DNA of 64,000 nt from Thiodiazotropha sp040506775 (GTDB lineage: Bacteria > Pseudomonadota > Gammaproteobacteria > Chromatiales > Chromatiaceae), in assembly GCA_040506775.1 (NCBI GenBank), contig JBEVWC010000007.1, positions 372,001-436,000 on the forward strand. Reading direction: 5' to 3'. Positions 51,036 through 59,339 of this stretch are shown piece by piece. The position numbers and the translations under genes were made by a program. The notes under the pieces are model-generated. The model saw only the letters and a list, made by a program, of their open reading frames with translations, was not told the DNA's origin and did not search any database. Position 1 is the first letter of the stretch. Each line of letters opens with the position of its first letter.

Positions 51036-51104
51036 GCATAACGCCTAGCTCATCCGACGAAAACCGCGCAGCGGTTTTTGGTCGGGTGAATCGACGTGTT
51101 ATGT
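51036..51104 (-). repeat. attC-6
   Basis: From GCATAACGCCTAGCTCATCC to TCGACGTGTTATGT, 69 bases with arms CCGACGAAAACCGCGC and GGTTTTTGGTCGGG. Confidence 0.85.
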
Positions 51105-51118
51105 TTATCTATCATGGC

Positions 51119-51394
51119 TCAATCTAAGAACTCGGCAGGAATGGTTTTAACAAACTCAGTAGCTTGCTGCATTAGACTGTCCCAATCTGTTTGTGACCTA
51201 GCCCCAATGCCATTACGCACCAATTCCGCCTCACACAAATCTTCTAGTGCCCAAATAGCTCTTTTCTCTTCTTCTGTGAACTCGTCCTTGTAAGACGTTT
51301 CAGATAACCGGTTAGATAAGATGTCCCACACAACAAGAAGATGCCCAATAGGAAGTTGTAGCATCGCTGGTTTATCTAGTTTTTCATTATCCAT
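51119..51394 (-). CDS. Cassette protein of unknown function (91 aa)
   Basis: A small helical protein (LQLPIGHLLVVWDILSNRLS, FTEEEKRAIWALEDLCEAEL). The FTEEEKRAIWALEDL pattern recurs in small hypothetical proteins of gammaproteobacteria, without known role. Confidence 0.55.
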   Translation of the reverse strand: MDNEKLDKPAMLQLPIGHLLVVWDILSNRLSETSYKDEFTEEEKRAIWALEDLCEAELVRNGIGARSQTDWDSLMQQATEFVKTIPAEFLD

Positions 51395-51414
51395 AGATGC
51401 TCAATCCTTCTTGA

Positions 51415-51516
51415 ACATAACGCCTTGCTCTGCTGCATTTTTGGAGTGGAGGATTTTGTGCTATTAAGCACAAATGGCGCAACGGAAATAATGTCAGCAG
51501 GAGCAATTTGTTAGGC
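51415..51516 (-). repeat. attC-7
   Basis: From ACATAACGCCTTGCTCTGCT to GAGCAATTTGTTAGGC, 102 bases; CTGCTCT-type left arm pairs with AGCAGGAGC. The middle carries TTGTGCTATTAAGCACAAA, itself a hairpin. Contains the stop of the next gene. Confidence 0.8.
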
Positions 51517-51894
51517 ACTTGCATTAACCTCTTTGGCTATGACAAAGCCATAGAAACCAATTGCTGATGTAATTTCCCAGACTCTAAGCCCCATAGAACT
51601 CAACTTTTCTATATATGTGGCTGCATCTGACTGCCAATATTTTACACCATACATACGATTCCACTCCGCTAGCACCTTTTCTTTTGAAAGAATAAATCCC
51701 TTCAATGGAACCTCCTCGATATCTGTAATGATGGCCCCTTGGCAATTAATGAAATGGTAGAGAGCTACACCCAAGAATGTGATTTCGCTAACATCGGTTT
51801 CCTTGCCCGGATATGCGTATACCAAGTTAAATTTGATCCTTTCTCCTCGCTCGGAGACTTTATAACTTTCCAAGTGATAATCGTGATATTTCAT
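51511..51894 (-). CDS. Cassette protein of unknown function (127 aa)
   Basis: A mixed alpha/beta product (MKYHDYHLESYKVSERGERI, FNLVYAYPGKETDVSEITFL, HFINCQGAIITDIEEVPL). The LxxYxVxxxxxxIxLxLVxxYPG opening resembles small immunity-type beta proteins, but I cannot name the family. No signal peptide. Confidence 0.55.
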   Translation of the reverse strand: MKYHDYHLESYKVSERGERIKFNLVYAYPGKETDVSEITFLGVALYHFINCQGAIITDIEEVPLKGFILSKEKVLAEWNRMYGVKYWQSDAATYIEKLSSMGLRVWEITSAIGFYGFVIAKEVNASA

Positions 51895-51898
51895 ATTT

Positions 51899-51946
51899 GC
51901 CTAACGCCGCATTCAGCGGCTTGTCCGCTGTAATGTGTTGTTAAGC
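51899..51946 (-). repeat. attC-8
   Basis: From GCCTAACGCCGCATTCAGCG to GTGTTGTTAAGC, only 48 bases; CAGCGG-CTTGT-CCGCTG forms the stem. The shortest site. Confidence 0.7.
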
Positions 51947-51951
51947 ATTTC

Positions 51952-52470
51952 TCAGCCAACATGAACAAACAGGCCCATATTTTTTGCTCTAGCTTCTTTT
52001 AACAAATTAATCCATTGCTCAATATACCCAATGAAATTTTCTTTCGGCTCACCTATATCACTTTGCAAGTCGTCTGGGATAATGCGCTGATATTCTGATA
52101 AAAGCTCATTCATATCTACATTTTCGAAAACTACAATTAAGCTACTAATTTGCTCAGGTGAAATCGAAGACACAAAATATTCATTATTTAAAGCATCACC
52201 CAACTCCCTCGGCATATTACAGGTTTCGTTCAGTATTAGAGCCAACGACCGTTCACAATTGTCTTTCAGAACTCCTTTTAGTTTTGGCACAAGAAAATCA
52301 ACTGCATCTCCTACCTGACAATAATGTATAAATGAGTCGTTAAACCATGTGCATTCGTTGTCAGCCCATTCATCATCTGCTCTAATCTCATACAAGTCAT
52401 GTTCTAGTGTCCCTGCTGCAGCTTTTTTAGTTACAACATCCCACTGAACCAGATCCGGTGATATCTGCAT
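51952..52470 (-). CDS. Cassette protein of unknown function (172 aa), first of the array
   Basis: A 172-residue acidic protein (DLVQWDVVTKKAAAGTLEHD, ECTWFNDSFIHYCQVGDAVD, PRELGDALNNEYFVSSISPE). No recognised family. It is the 5'-most gene of the array with respect to its transcription. Upstream is the degenerate core GCTTAAC at 52485 and the 25-bp repeats. Confidence 0.55.
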   Translation of the reverse strand: MQISPDLVQWDVVTKKAAAGTLEHDLYEIRADDEWADNECTWFNDSFIHYCQVGDAVDFLVPKLKGVLKDNCERSLALILNETCNMPRELGDALNNEYFVSSISPEQISSLIVVFENVDMNELLSEYQRIIPDDLQSDIGEPKENFIGYIEQWINLLKEARAKNMGLFVHVG

Positions 52471-52484
52471 AATTTCTCCTTTAT

Positions 52485-52557
52485 GCTTAACAGCGTATTA
52501 TGTGGACGTCACAAATATTGACTTATGCCGACGTCTCGAATATCGGATTATGCCGCC
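52485..52557. repeat. Array boundary: attC core plus three 25-bp direct repeats
   Basis: After the core GCTTAAC (52485-52491), the motif TTATGYSGACGTC occurs at 52498-52510 and 52523-52535 and as TTATGCCGCC at 52548-52557, each exactly 25 bases apart; the filler AATATTGAC/AATATCGGA is also shared. This looks like the end of a mobile element with iterated recombinase-binding sites. Confidence 0.6.
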
Positions 52558-52630
52558 AAATGTTCTAATCCACATCCCTGGTTAGTTCCCTATTGAAATC
52601 TCACTACACTTATTAAAGAATTCATTCTAA

Positions 52631-52648
52631 AAAGATCCCAGGATCTTT
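52631..52648 (-). terminator. Terminator-like hairpin after acuI
   Basis: AAAGATCC and GGATCTTT flank CA, in an AAAA/TTTA context, 37 bases past the acuI stop. A short but complete stem ending in Ts on the - strand; likely the end of the sucA-sucB-fumA-acuI transcript. Confidence 0.45.
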
Positions 52649-52684
52649 ATCCAACAATCCATTCGTTACAACTATTAAACCCGC

Positions 52685-53674
52685 TCAGTCAATCTCCACC
52701 AATATCCGCCCAGTAATCTTCCCCTCCAACATAGTCTCAAACACCTCAGCCAACTGATCCAACCCAACCGTCTGCTTGAGAATATCCTCCATATGCCGAG
52801 GCTTAAGATCGCTACCCAACCGCTGCCACAACTCCTCGCGAATCCCATGCGGACAGCCGGATGAGTTGATACCCAGCAGGCTCACGCCTCTGAGGATAAA
52901 CGGCATCACTGTGGTGGTCAGTTCATGCCCTCCGGCCAGGCCGATGGAGGCGATGTTGCCCCAGGGTTTGATCTTGCGGGTGATGCTGGAGAGCATTTCA
53001 CCGCCCACGTTGTCCACTGCGCCGCCCCAGACGCCTCTTTCCAGGGCGTGGTGGTAGGTGCTGACCTCTTCACGGCCGAGGATCTCCTGGGCGCCCAGGT
53101 GTTGCAGGAAGTCGTGCTGGTCTTTCTTGCCGCTGACCGCCAGGACCTCGTAGCCCTCGCCGTCGAACATGTTGACTGCGAAGCAGCCCACGCCTCCGGT
53201 GGCTCCGGTAACCAGGATCGGGCCCATGTCGGGTTGCTGGCCGTTGGTTTCCATGCGGTAGAGGGCCAGTGCGGCGGTGAATCCTGCGGTGCCGAGGATC
53301 ATCGCTTCCTGGGTGGTCAGGCCGGAGGGGAGGGGGATGACCCAGTCCGCCGGCACCTTGAGATATTGTGCGTAGCCGCCATCGGCGGTGGCGGAGAGTT
53401 CGTAACCGGTGACGATGACCGGGTCGCCTTCCTTGAAACGGCGGTCGTTGCTTTCTGAGATGACGCCGCTGGCGTCGATGCCGCCGGTCAAGGGGAAGTG
53501 TCTGAGGATCTGCCCCTTGCCGGTGCCGGCCAGGGCGTCTTTGTAGTTGATGCTGGAATGGGTTACCCGGATCACCACTTCGCTCTTCTCAGGCGGCGTC
53601 AGTTCGAGTTCCTCGATGCCCGCCGAGTGTTGTGACTGATCACGGTGGATACGAAAAGCTCTGTAAGTGGTCAT
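52685..53674 (-). CDS. acuI: Acrylyl-CoA reductase AcuI/YhdH-type oxidoreductase
   Basis: A 329-residue zinc-free MDR enzyme. Signature segments are SSINYKDALAGTGKGQILRH, FPLTGGIDASGVI, the Rossmann GATGGVGCFAVNMFDGEGYE and SSGCPHGIREELWQRLGSDL (in parts). AcuI reduces toxic acrylyl-CoA to propionyl-CoA with NADPH, relevant to DMSP breakdown; the E. coli homologue YhdH detoxifies as well. It lies 6 bases after fumA, so the two are co-transcribed. Confidence 0.9.
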   Translation of the reverse strand: MTTYRAFRIHRDQSQHSAGIEELELTPPEKSEVVIRVTHSSINYKDALAGTGKGQILRHFPLTGGIDASGVISESNDRRFKEGDPVIVTGYELSATADGGYAQYLKVPADWVIPLPSGLTTQEAMILGTAGFTAALALYRMETNGQQPDMGPILVTGATGGVGCFAVNMFDGEGYEVLAVSGKKDQHDFLQHLGAQEILGREEVSTYHHALERGVWGGAVDNVGGEMLSSITRKIKPWGNIASIGLAGGHELTTTVMPFILRGVSLLGINSSGCPHGIREELWQRLGSDLKPRHMEDILKQTVGLDQLAEVFETMLEGKITGRILVEID

Positions 53675-53680
53675 GAGGTG

Positions 53681-55204
53681 TTACTCCGTTACGACTGGTA
53701 TTTTCCCGATCTTGCCCCGCCATTCGGCCGGGCCGGTTTGATGAACTGATACGCCCCGGCTGTCCACTGCGACGGTGACGGGGAAATCCACCACGTCGAA
53801 CTCGCGGATCGCCTCCATGCCCAGGTCCTCGAAGGCGAGGATCCGGGAGCCGCGGATCGCCTGGGCCACCAGGTAGGCGGCGCCGCCCACGGCCATCAGG
53901 TAGACCGCCTGGTGCTTCTTGATTGACTCGATCGCCACCGGGCCGCGCTCCGCCTTGCCGACCATGCCCAGCAGACCGGCCTGGCCGAGCATCATCTCGG
54001 TGAACTTGTCCATGCGGGTCGCGGTGGTCGGGCCGGCGGGGCCTACCACTTCGTCCCTGACCGGGTCGACGGGGCCGACGTAGTAGATGAAACGGTTGTG
54101 GAAATCCACGTTCTCCGGCAGGGGTTCGCCCTTCTGGAACAGGTCGGCGATGCGCTTGTGCGCCGCGTCCCGGCCGGTGAGCAGTTTGCCGTTGAGCAGG
54201 ATCAGTTCGCCGGGTTGCCAGGAGGCGATCTCCTCCCGGGTGACCGTGTCCAGGTTGACGCGGCGTGCCTGGGGAGAAGCCTCCCAGGTGACATCGGGCC
54301 AATCTTCCGGTTGCGGCGGAGTGAGTACCGCGGGGCCGCTGCCGTCCAGGGTGAACTCCACGTGGCGGGTCGCCGCGCAGTTGGGAATCATCCCCACCGG
54401 CAGTGATGCGGCGTGGGTGGGAAAGTCGCTGATCTTTACATCCAGCACCGTGGTCAGGCCGCCCAGGCCCTGGGCGCCGATGCCCAGCGCATTGACCTTT
54501 TCGAACAGCTCCAGGCGCAGTTCCTCCTTGCGGTTCTGCGGGCCCCGGGCCATCAGTTCGTGGATGTCGATGGGCTCCATCAGGGCCTCTTTGGCCAGCA
54601 GCATCGCCTTTTCGGCGGAGCCGCCCACGCCGATGCCGAGCATGCCCGGAGGACACCAGCCGGCGCCCATCTTTGGCAGTTCGCCGAGTACCCAGTCGAC
54701 CAGGGAATCGGAGGGATTGAGGACCTTGAAGCGGGATTTGTTCTCCGAGCCGCCGCCCTTGGCGGCGACCTTGATCTCCACTGTGTCGCCGGGGACCAGT
54801 TGCATATGCACGATGGCCGGGGTGTTGTCGCCGGTGTTCTTTCGCGCCCCGATGGGGTCGCTGACCATGGAGAAGCGCAGCACGTTGTCCGGGTGGGCGT
54901 AGCCACGACGCACCCCTTCGTTGACCATCGCCTCCACGCCCATGTCGCCGTCCCAGCGCACCTGCATGCCGATCTTCAGGAACACCACCACCATGCCGGT
55001 GTCCTGGCAGACCGGACGGCGGCCTTCCGCACAGAGTCGGGAGTTGACCAGAATCTGCGCCATCGCATCCTTGGCGGCGGGGTTCTCTTCCTTGTCCCAG
55101 GCCTTGCCGAGGGCCTTGAGAAAGTCCGCCGGGTGGTAGTAGGAGATGAATTGCAGGGCGTCCGCAATACTCTGGATCAGATCGTCCTGGCGTATCTGGG
55201 TCAT
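53681..55204 (-). CDS. fumA: Fumarate hydratase, class I (iron-sulfur)
   Basis: Start at ATG 55204 (MTQIRQDDLIQSIADALQFIS) with AGGAAAC just upstream; 507 residues. The class I alpha domain shows CQDTGMVVVFLKIGM, GGGSENKSRF and GIGVGGSAEKAMLLAKEALM; the beta domain shows GPAGPTTATRMDKF, GKAERGP and DLGMEAIREFDVVDFPVTVA. It converts fumarate to malate with an oxygen-labile 4Fe-4S cluster. Gene order with sucA-sucB suggests regulated supply of TCA flux. Confidence 0.95.
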   Translation of the reverse strand: MTQIRQDDLIQSIADALQFISYYHPADFLKALGKAWDKEENPAAKDAMAQILVNSRLCAEGRRPVCQDTGMVVVFLKIGMQVRWDGDMGVEAMVNEGVRRGYAHPDNVLRFSMVSDPIGARKNTGDNTPAIVHMQLVPGDTVEIKVAAKGGGSENKSRFKVLNPSDSLVDWVLGELPKMGAGWCPPGMLGIGVGGSAEKAMLLAKEALMEPIDIHELMARGPQNRKEELRLELFEKVNALGIGAQGLGGLTTVLDVKISDFPTHAASLPVGMIPNCAATRHVEFTLDGSGPAVLTPPQPEDWPDVTWEASPQARRVNLDTVTREEIASWQPGELILLNGKLLTGRDAAHKRIADLFQKGEPLPENVDFHNRFIYYVGPVDPVRDEVVGPAGPTTATRMDKFTEMMLGQAGLLGMVGKAERGPVAIESIKKHQAVYLMAVGGAAYLVAQAIRGSRILAFEDLGMEAIREFDVVDFPVTVAVDSRGVSVHQTGPAEWRGKIGKIPVVTE

Positions 55205-55266
55205 GGTGTTTCCTGTCTCAGGCAATATGCTCTATCAATGGCCCTCAGCGGGTCTCTGCCGGTGGT

Positions 55267-56484
55267 TCAGATCTCCAGCAGCAACCGGCTCGGATCCTCC
55301 AGTTGTTGCTTGATGGTGACCAGGAACTGTACCGCGTCGCGCCCGTCGATGATGCGGTGATCATAGGAGAGGGCCAGGTACATCATCGGCCGGATCACGA
55401 CCTCGCCGTTCTCCGCCATCGGGCGCTGCTGGATGGAGTGCATGCCCAGGATCGCGCTTTGCGGCGGGTTGAGGATCGGGGTCGAGAGCATCGAACCGAA
55501 CACCCCGCCGTTGGTGATGGAGAAGGTGCCGCCGGTCAGGTCGTCGTAGCTCAACGAACCCTGCTGGGCCTTCTCGCCGTAGGCTTTGATGCGCTGCTCG
55601 ATAGCCGCAAAACTCATCTGGTCCGCATCCCGCAGGATCGGCACCACCAGGCCCCGGGGGGAGGAGACCGCGATACCGATGTCGAAGTAGCCGTGGTAGA
55701 GGATGTCGTCGCCGTCCACCGTGGCGTTGATGATCGGGTATTGTTTGAGCGCCTCCACCGCGGCTTTGACGAAGAAGGACATGAAACCCAGGCGCACGTC
55801 GTGGCGCTTTTCGAAAAGGTCCCGGTACTCGCTGCGCAGGCGGTTGACCGCGGCGAGATTGACCTCATTGAAGGTGGTGAGAATGGCGGCGGTCTGCTGC
55901 GCCTGCACCAGGCGTTCGGCCACCCGCTTGCGCAGACGGGTCATCGGCACGCGCTCTTCCACCCGCCGGTTGGAGACTTCGGGGGCTCCCGCATCCGCAG
56001 ACGCCGCGGGAGCGGCGGCGGGGCGGGGTGTCTGGGGCTGGCTGTCCCGGGCGGCGATCGCGGCCTCCACGTCGGCTTTCACGATGCGGCCGTTTTTGCC
56101 GCTGCCCTGGATGCTGGCGGGGTCGATGCCGCTCTCCTTGACCAGTCGACGCACCGATGGGGAGAGCGCCGGGCCATCCTCGGCCGCTTCAGGCTCAGCC
56201 GCAGCGGGCGCGCTTTGCGCCTGCGGGGCAGGGGCCGAAGCGCCGTCGCTGGCCTCGAGTATGGCGAGTATGTCTGAGGCCTGTACGGTTTCACCGCTCT
56301 TGAATCGCACTTCCTTGATGACGCCGTCCGTCGGCGCCGGCACCTCGAGGACCACCTTGTCGGTCTCGAGATCGACAAGGGTCTCGTCCTGTTTGACCGT
56401 ATCGCCGGGATGCTTGTGCCAGCTGAGGATGGTGGCGTCTGCGACCGATTCGGGGAGTTGGGGAACGCGTAGCTCAATGCTCAT
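55267..56484 (-). CDS. sucB: Dihydrolipoamide succinyltransferase (E2 of 2-oxoglutarate dehydrogenase)
   Basis: A 405-residue E2. The lipoyl domain has DETLVDLETDKVVLEVPAPT (Lys43 lipoylated), a Pro/Ala-rich linker follows, then the peripheral subunit-binding segment SPSVRRLVKESGIDPASIQG, and the catalytic domain with SYDHRIIDGRDAVQFLV (catalytic His and Asp). Length and TDKVVLEV type are those of SucB rather than AceF. The sucA gene overlaps its start by 4 bases. No E3 (lpd) gene is adjacent. Confidence 0.96.
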   Translation of the reverse strand: MSIELRVPQLPESVADATILSWHKHPGDTVKQDETLVDLETDKVVLEVPAPTDGVIKEVRFKSGETVQASDILAILEASDGASAPAPQAQSAPAAAEPEAAEDGPALSPSVRRLVKESGIDPASIQGSGKNGRIVKADVEAAIAARDSQPQTPRPAAAPAASADAGAPEVSNRRVEERVPMTRLRKRVAERLVQAQQTAAILTTFNEVNLAAVNRLRSEYRDLFEKRHDVRLGFMSFFVKAAVEALKQYPIINATVDGDDILYHGYFDIGIAVSSPRGLVVPILRDADQMSFAAIEQRIKAYGEKAQQGSLSYDDLTGGTFSITNGGVFGSMLSTPILNPPQSAILGMHSIQQRPMAENGEVVIRPMMYLALSYDHRIIDGRDAVQFLVTIKQQLEDPSRLLLEI

Positions 56485-59339
56485 TGGTATGCCTGATTTC
56501 TGTAATTCATGCGTGGATTGATACGACCGGAGAGGGCCTCATCGATGAGTGTCTCCTGTTGTGAGATGTGGACCGTGCGGTACCCGACCGCCGGTGCCGC
56601 CGCCGTGGAGCGCCCGACATAGTGGAGTTGCCGGTCTTTCGAGGTCAACGGGTAGAAACGGTGTTTGATCTGATCCCAGGCACCCTGGTTCTGCGGTTCC
56701 TCCTGACACCAGATGACCATCTTTGCGTTCTTGTAGCGCCGCATCACGTCGTCGAACTCCTTTTGCGGGAAGGGATACAGCTGTTCGATACGTATGATCG
56801 CCACGTCCTCGAGGCCACGGGAACGCCGTGTCTCGAGCAGGTCGTAGTAGACCTTGCCGGTGCACAGGATCACCCGGGTGACCTGCTTTGGATCGATCTC
56901 GTCGATCTCGTCGATCACGTTGCGGAAGGTCCCCTCCAGCAGTTCCTGTTTGGGGGACGTCGCCAGGCGATGACGCAACAGGCTCTTGGGGGACATCACG
57001 ATCAGCGGCCGGCGCAATGGCCGCATCATCTGCCTGCGCAGCAGGTGGAAGATCTGCGAGGCGGTGGTGGGGCAGCAGACCTGCATGTTGTGGTTGGCGC
57101 ACAGACGCAGGAACCGCTCGGGACGGGCCGAGGAGTGCTCCGCGCCCTGGCCCTCGTAGCCGTGGGGCAGCAGCATCACCAGTCCGCACAGCAGCCCCCA
57201 CTTCTCGCCGCCGGAAGAGATGAACTGATCGATCACCACCTGGGCGCCGTTGGCGAAGTCGCCGAACTGGGCCTCCCAGATGGTCATGGATTCCGGATCC
57301 GCGGTGGCGTATCCGTACTCGTAACCGAGCACCGCCTCCTCGGAGAGCAGTGAATCGATGACCAGGAAATCGGCCTGTTCGCGTCCCAGATGCTGCAACG
57401 GGATGAGTGCCTCGCCGTCCCGCTGGTTGTGCAATACCGCGTGGCGGTGGAAGAAGGTGCCGCGACCGGAATCCTGACCCGAAAGGCGGATCGGCGTGCC
57501 CTGGGCGAGCAGGGTGGCGTAGGCCATGTTCTCGGCAAAACCCCAGTCCACCAGCTGGTCGCCGCCGGCCATGCGGCGTCGCTCGGTCCAGATCTTCTCC
57601 ACCCGGGGGTGAAGCTCGAATCCACCGGGTACGTGCAGCAGCTGGTCCGCCAACTGGTTGAAGGTTTCCGGATCCACCCGGGTGTCGCAGGGGTGATCCC
57701 ACTCGATACCCCGGTAGGGGTTCCAGCGCACCATGTAGGGGTGACGGATGGCGCAGATGACCGGGCGGGCCTCGACGATGCCGATCTCCAGGGAGTCCCG
57801 GTAGTTGTCGATCAGGTCCCGGGCCTCCTGGGGGGTGATGATCGATTCCTCGATCAGTTTCTCCGCATACACGGTGCGTACCGTGGGGTGATTGCGGATC
57901 TTGCTGTACATCATCGGCTGGGTCACCGAGGGCTCGTCGGCTTCGTTATGGCCGAGCCGCCGGTAACAGATCATGTCGATCACCACGTCCTTGCGGAAAC
58001 GCAGACGGAAATCCAACGCCAGCCGGGTGACGTAGAGCACCGACTCCGGATCGTCTCCATTGACGTGGAAGATCGGCGCCTGAACCATCTTCGCCACATC
58101 CGTGCAATAGAGCGTGGAGCGGGTGTCCATGGGGTTGCTGGTGGTGAAGCCGATCTGGTTGTTGATGACGATGTGCACCGTGCCGCCGGTGGAGTAACCC
58201 CGGGTCTGGGACAGGTTGAGGGTCTCCATCACCACGCCCTGACCGGCAAAGGCGGAATCGCCATGGATCAGGATCGGCAACACCCGGGAACCGTCGATGT
58301 CCCCGCGACGCCGTTGTCGTGCCCGCACCGAGCCTTCCACCACCGGGTTGATGATCTCCAGGTGGGAAGGGTTGAACCCCAGTACCGTGTGGACGATGCC
58401 GCCGGGGGTGTCGATGTCGGTGGAGAAGCCCATGTGGTACTTCACATCGCCGGAGAGGCGCTGTGGGTCGACCGTGACCCGGCCCTCGAATTCGTCGAAG
58501 ATCTCCTGGGGCGGCTTGCCGAAGATGTTGGTCAGAACGTTGATCCGGCCCCGATGCGCCATGCCGATGACCACTTCCTGGATGTTGTTGCCCCCGGCGT
58601 GCTGAATCAGCTCGTCGAGCACCGGAATGAGGGTTTCGCCGCCCTCCAGGGAGAAACGCTTCTGTCCGACGTAACGGGTGTGCAGGTATTTCTCGATGCC
58701 TTCCGCCGCGGTCAGCAGGGTCAGCAGCCATTGTTTCTCGTGCACGCTGAACTGCTGAAACAGGTGGCGTTGCTCGATGCGCTCCTGGATCCAGCGTTTC
58801 TGCTTGGTGTCGGTGATATGGCCGTACTCGGTGCCGACGGTACCGCAATAGCTCTTCTGCACCAGTTCGATGATGTCCTTCAGCGCCATCCGTTCCGGGG
58901 CGAAGAGTGAACCGGTGTTGAAGATGGTGCCGGGATCGATGGTATTCAGCTTGTGGTAGGCCAGATCCAGGTCTTCCACGTACTGCGTTTCGCGCAGCTT
59001 GAGCGGGTTCAGTTCTGCGTTCTGATGCCCGCGCATGCGATAGCCGTTGATGTAGCGCAGCACCGAGGCCTGCTGTTCCGCGGCGCTGGGGGAGAGGTAC
59101 TCCCGGGGGGCGGCCGCGGCGGTGCATTTCTCTTTGACCAGGTGCAGGAACCGCTGTCGAATCGGTTCATGGGCGGTGTCCAGCCCATCTTGCTCCGGGA
59201 GTTCGTCGAATTGCCTGCGCCAGTCCTCAGGTACGGATTCCGGGTCTTTGAGGTAGGATTCGTAGAGGTCTTCAACGAAGGTGGCGTTCCCACCCGAAAA
59301 GGCTGAGGTGGATCTGAGTCGGTCCAGGGTTGTGCTCAT
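56481..59339 (-). CDS. sucA: 2-oxoglutarate dehydrogenase E1
   Basis: A 952-residue thiamine-diphosphate enzyme that decarboxylates 2-oxoglutarate. An N-terminal E2-binding segment (FVEDLYESYLKDPESVPEDW) is followed by GMAHRGRINVLTNIFGKPPQ, HGDSAFAGQGVVMETLNLSQ (ThDP pyrophosphate region) and the C-terminal transketolase domain with EAQFGDFANGAQVVIDQFIS and LPHGYEGQGAEHSSARPERF. Full length for the family. It is the first gene of the - strand operon sucA-sucB-fumA-acuI. Confidence 0.97.
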   Translation of the reverse strand: MSTTLDRLRSTSAFSGGNATFVEDLYESYLKDPESVPEDWRRQFDELPEQDGLDTAHEPIRQRFLHLVKEKCTAAAAPREYLSPSAAEQQASVLRYINGYRMRGHQNAELNPLKLRETQYVEDLDLAYHKLNTIDPGTIFNTGSLFAPERMALKDIIELVQKSYCGTVGTEYGHITDTKQKRWIQERIEQRHLFQQFSVHEKQWLLTLLTAAEGIEKYLHTRYVGQKRFSLEGGETLIPVLDELIQHAGGNNIQEVVIGMAHRGRINVLTNIFGKPPQEIFDEFEGRVTVDPQRLSGDVKYHMGFSTDIDTPGGIVHTVLGFNPSHLEIINPVVEGSVRARQRRRGDIDGSRVLPILIHGDSAFAGQGVVMETLNLSQTRGYSTGGTVHIVINNQIGFTTSNPMDTRSTLYCTDVAKMVQAPIFHVNGDDPESVLYVTRLALDFRLRFRKDVVIDMICYRRLGHNEADEPSVTQPMMYSKIRNHPTVRTVYAEKLIEESIITPQEARDLIDNYRDSLEIGIVEARPVICAIRHPYMVRWNPYRGIEWDHPCDTRVDPETFNQLADQLLHVPGGFELHPRVEKIWTERRRMAGGDQLVDWGFAENMAYATLLAQGTPIRLSGQDSGRGTFFHRHAVLHNQRDGEALIPLQHLGREQADFLVIDSLLSEEAVLGYEYGYATADPESMTIWEAQFGDFANGAQVVIDQFISSGGEKWGLLCGLVMLLPHGYEGQGAEHSSARPERFLRLCANHNMQVCCPTTASQIFHLLRRQMMRPLRRPLIVMSPKSLLRHRLATSPKQELLEGTFRNVIDEIDEIDPKQVTRVILCTGKVYYDLLETRRSRGLEDVAIIRIEQLYPFPQKEFDDVMRRYKNAKMVIWCQEEPQNQGAWDQIKHRFYPLTSKDRQLHYVGRSTAAAPAVGYRTVHISQQETLIDEALSGRINPRMNYRNQAYQ

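Larger units (their letters stand above)
47690..52557 (-). mobile_element. Integron-type gene cassette array without integrase (CALIN)
   Basis: Nine short AT-rich genes all on the - strand. Between successive genes lie imperfect palindromes of 48-119 bases that begin with YAAC and end with GTTA-type core sites (TAACG... ...GTTAGAG, GTTAAGT, GTTATGY, GTTAGGC, GTTAAGC). In several units the stop codon of the gene (TAA/CTA) is inside the GTTA core, the usual geometry of a cassette gene followed by its attC. No tyrosine recombinase of the IntI type is encoded anywhere in the window. Base composition is clearly lower in GC than the flanks. Confidence 0.8.

Noticed and set aside
47690..52557. CRISPR array as explanation for the repeats
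   Set aside because: The repeats differ in sequence and length (48-119 bases), are palindromic with GTTA/TAAC ends and separate coding genes, not short spacers. No Cas gene is present.
52471..52684. Integrase gene or attI site at the right end of the array
   Set aside because: Only 214 bases lie between the last cassette gene and acuI; no recombinase fragment or attI-like sequence is visible.
57390..58910. Long open frame (506 codons) on the + strand
   Set aside because: It lies wholly antisense to sucA; its translation is rich in His/Gln/Val with no domain, as expected from the complementary frame of a GC-rich gene.
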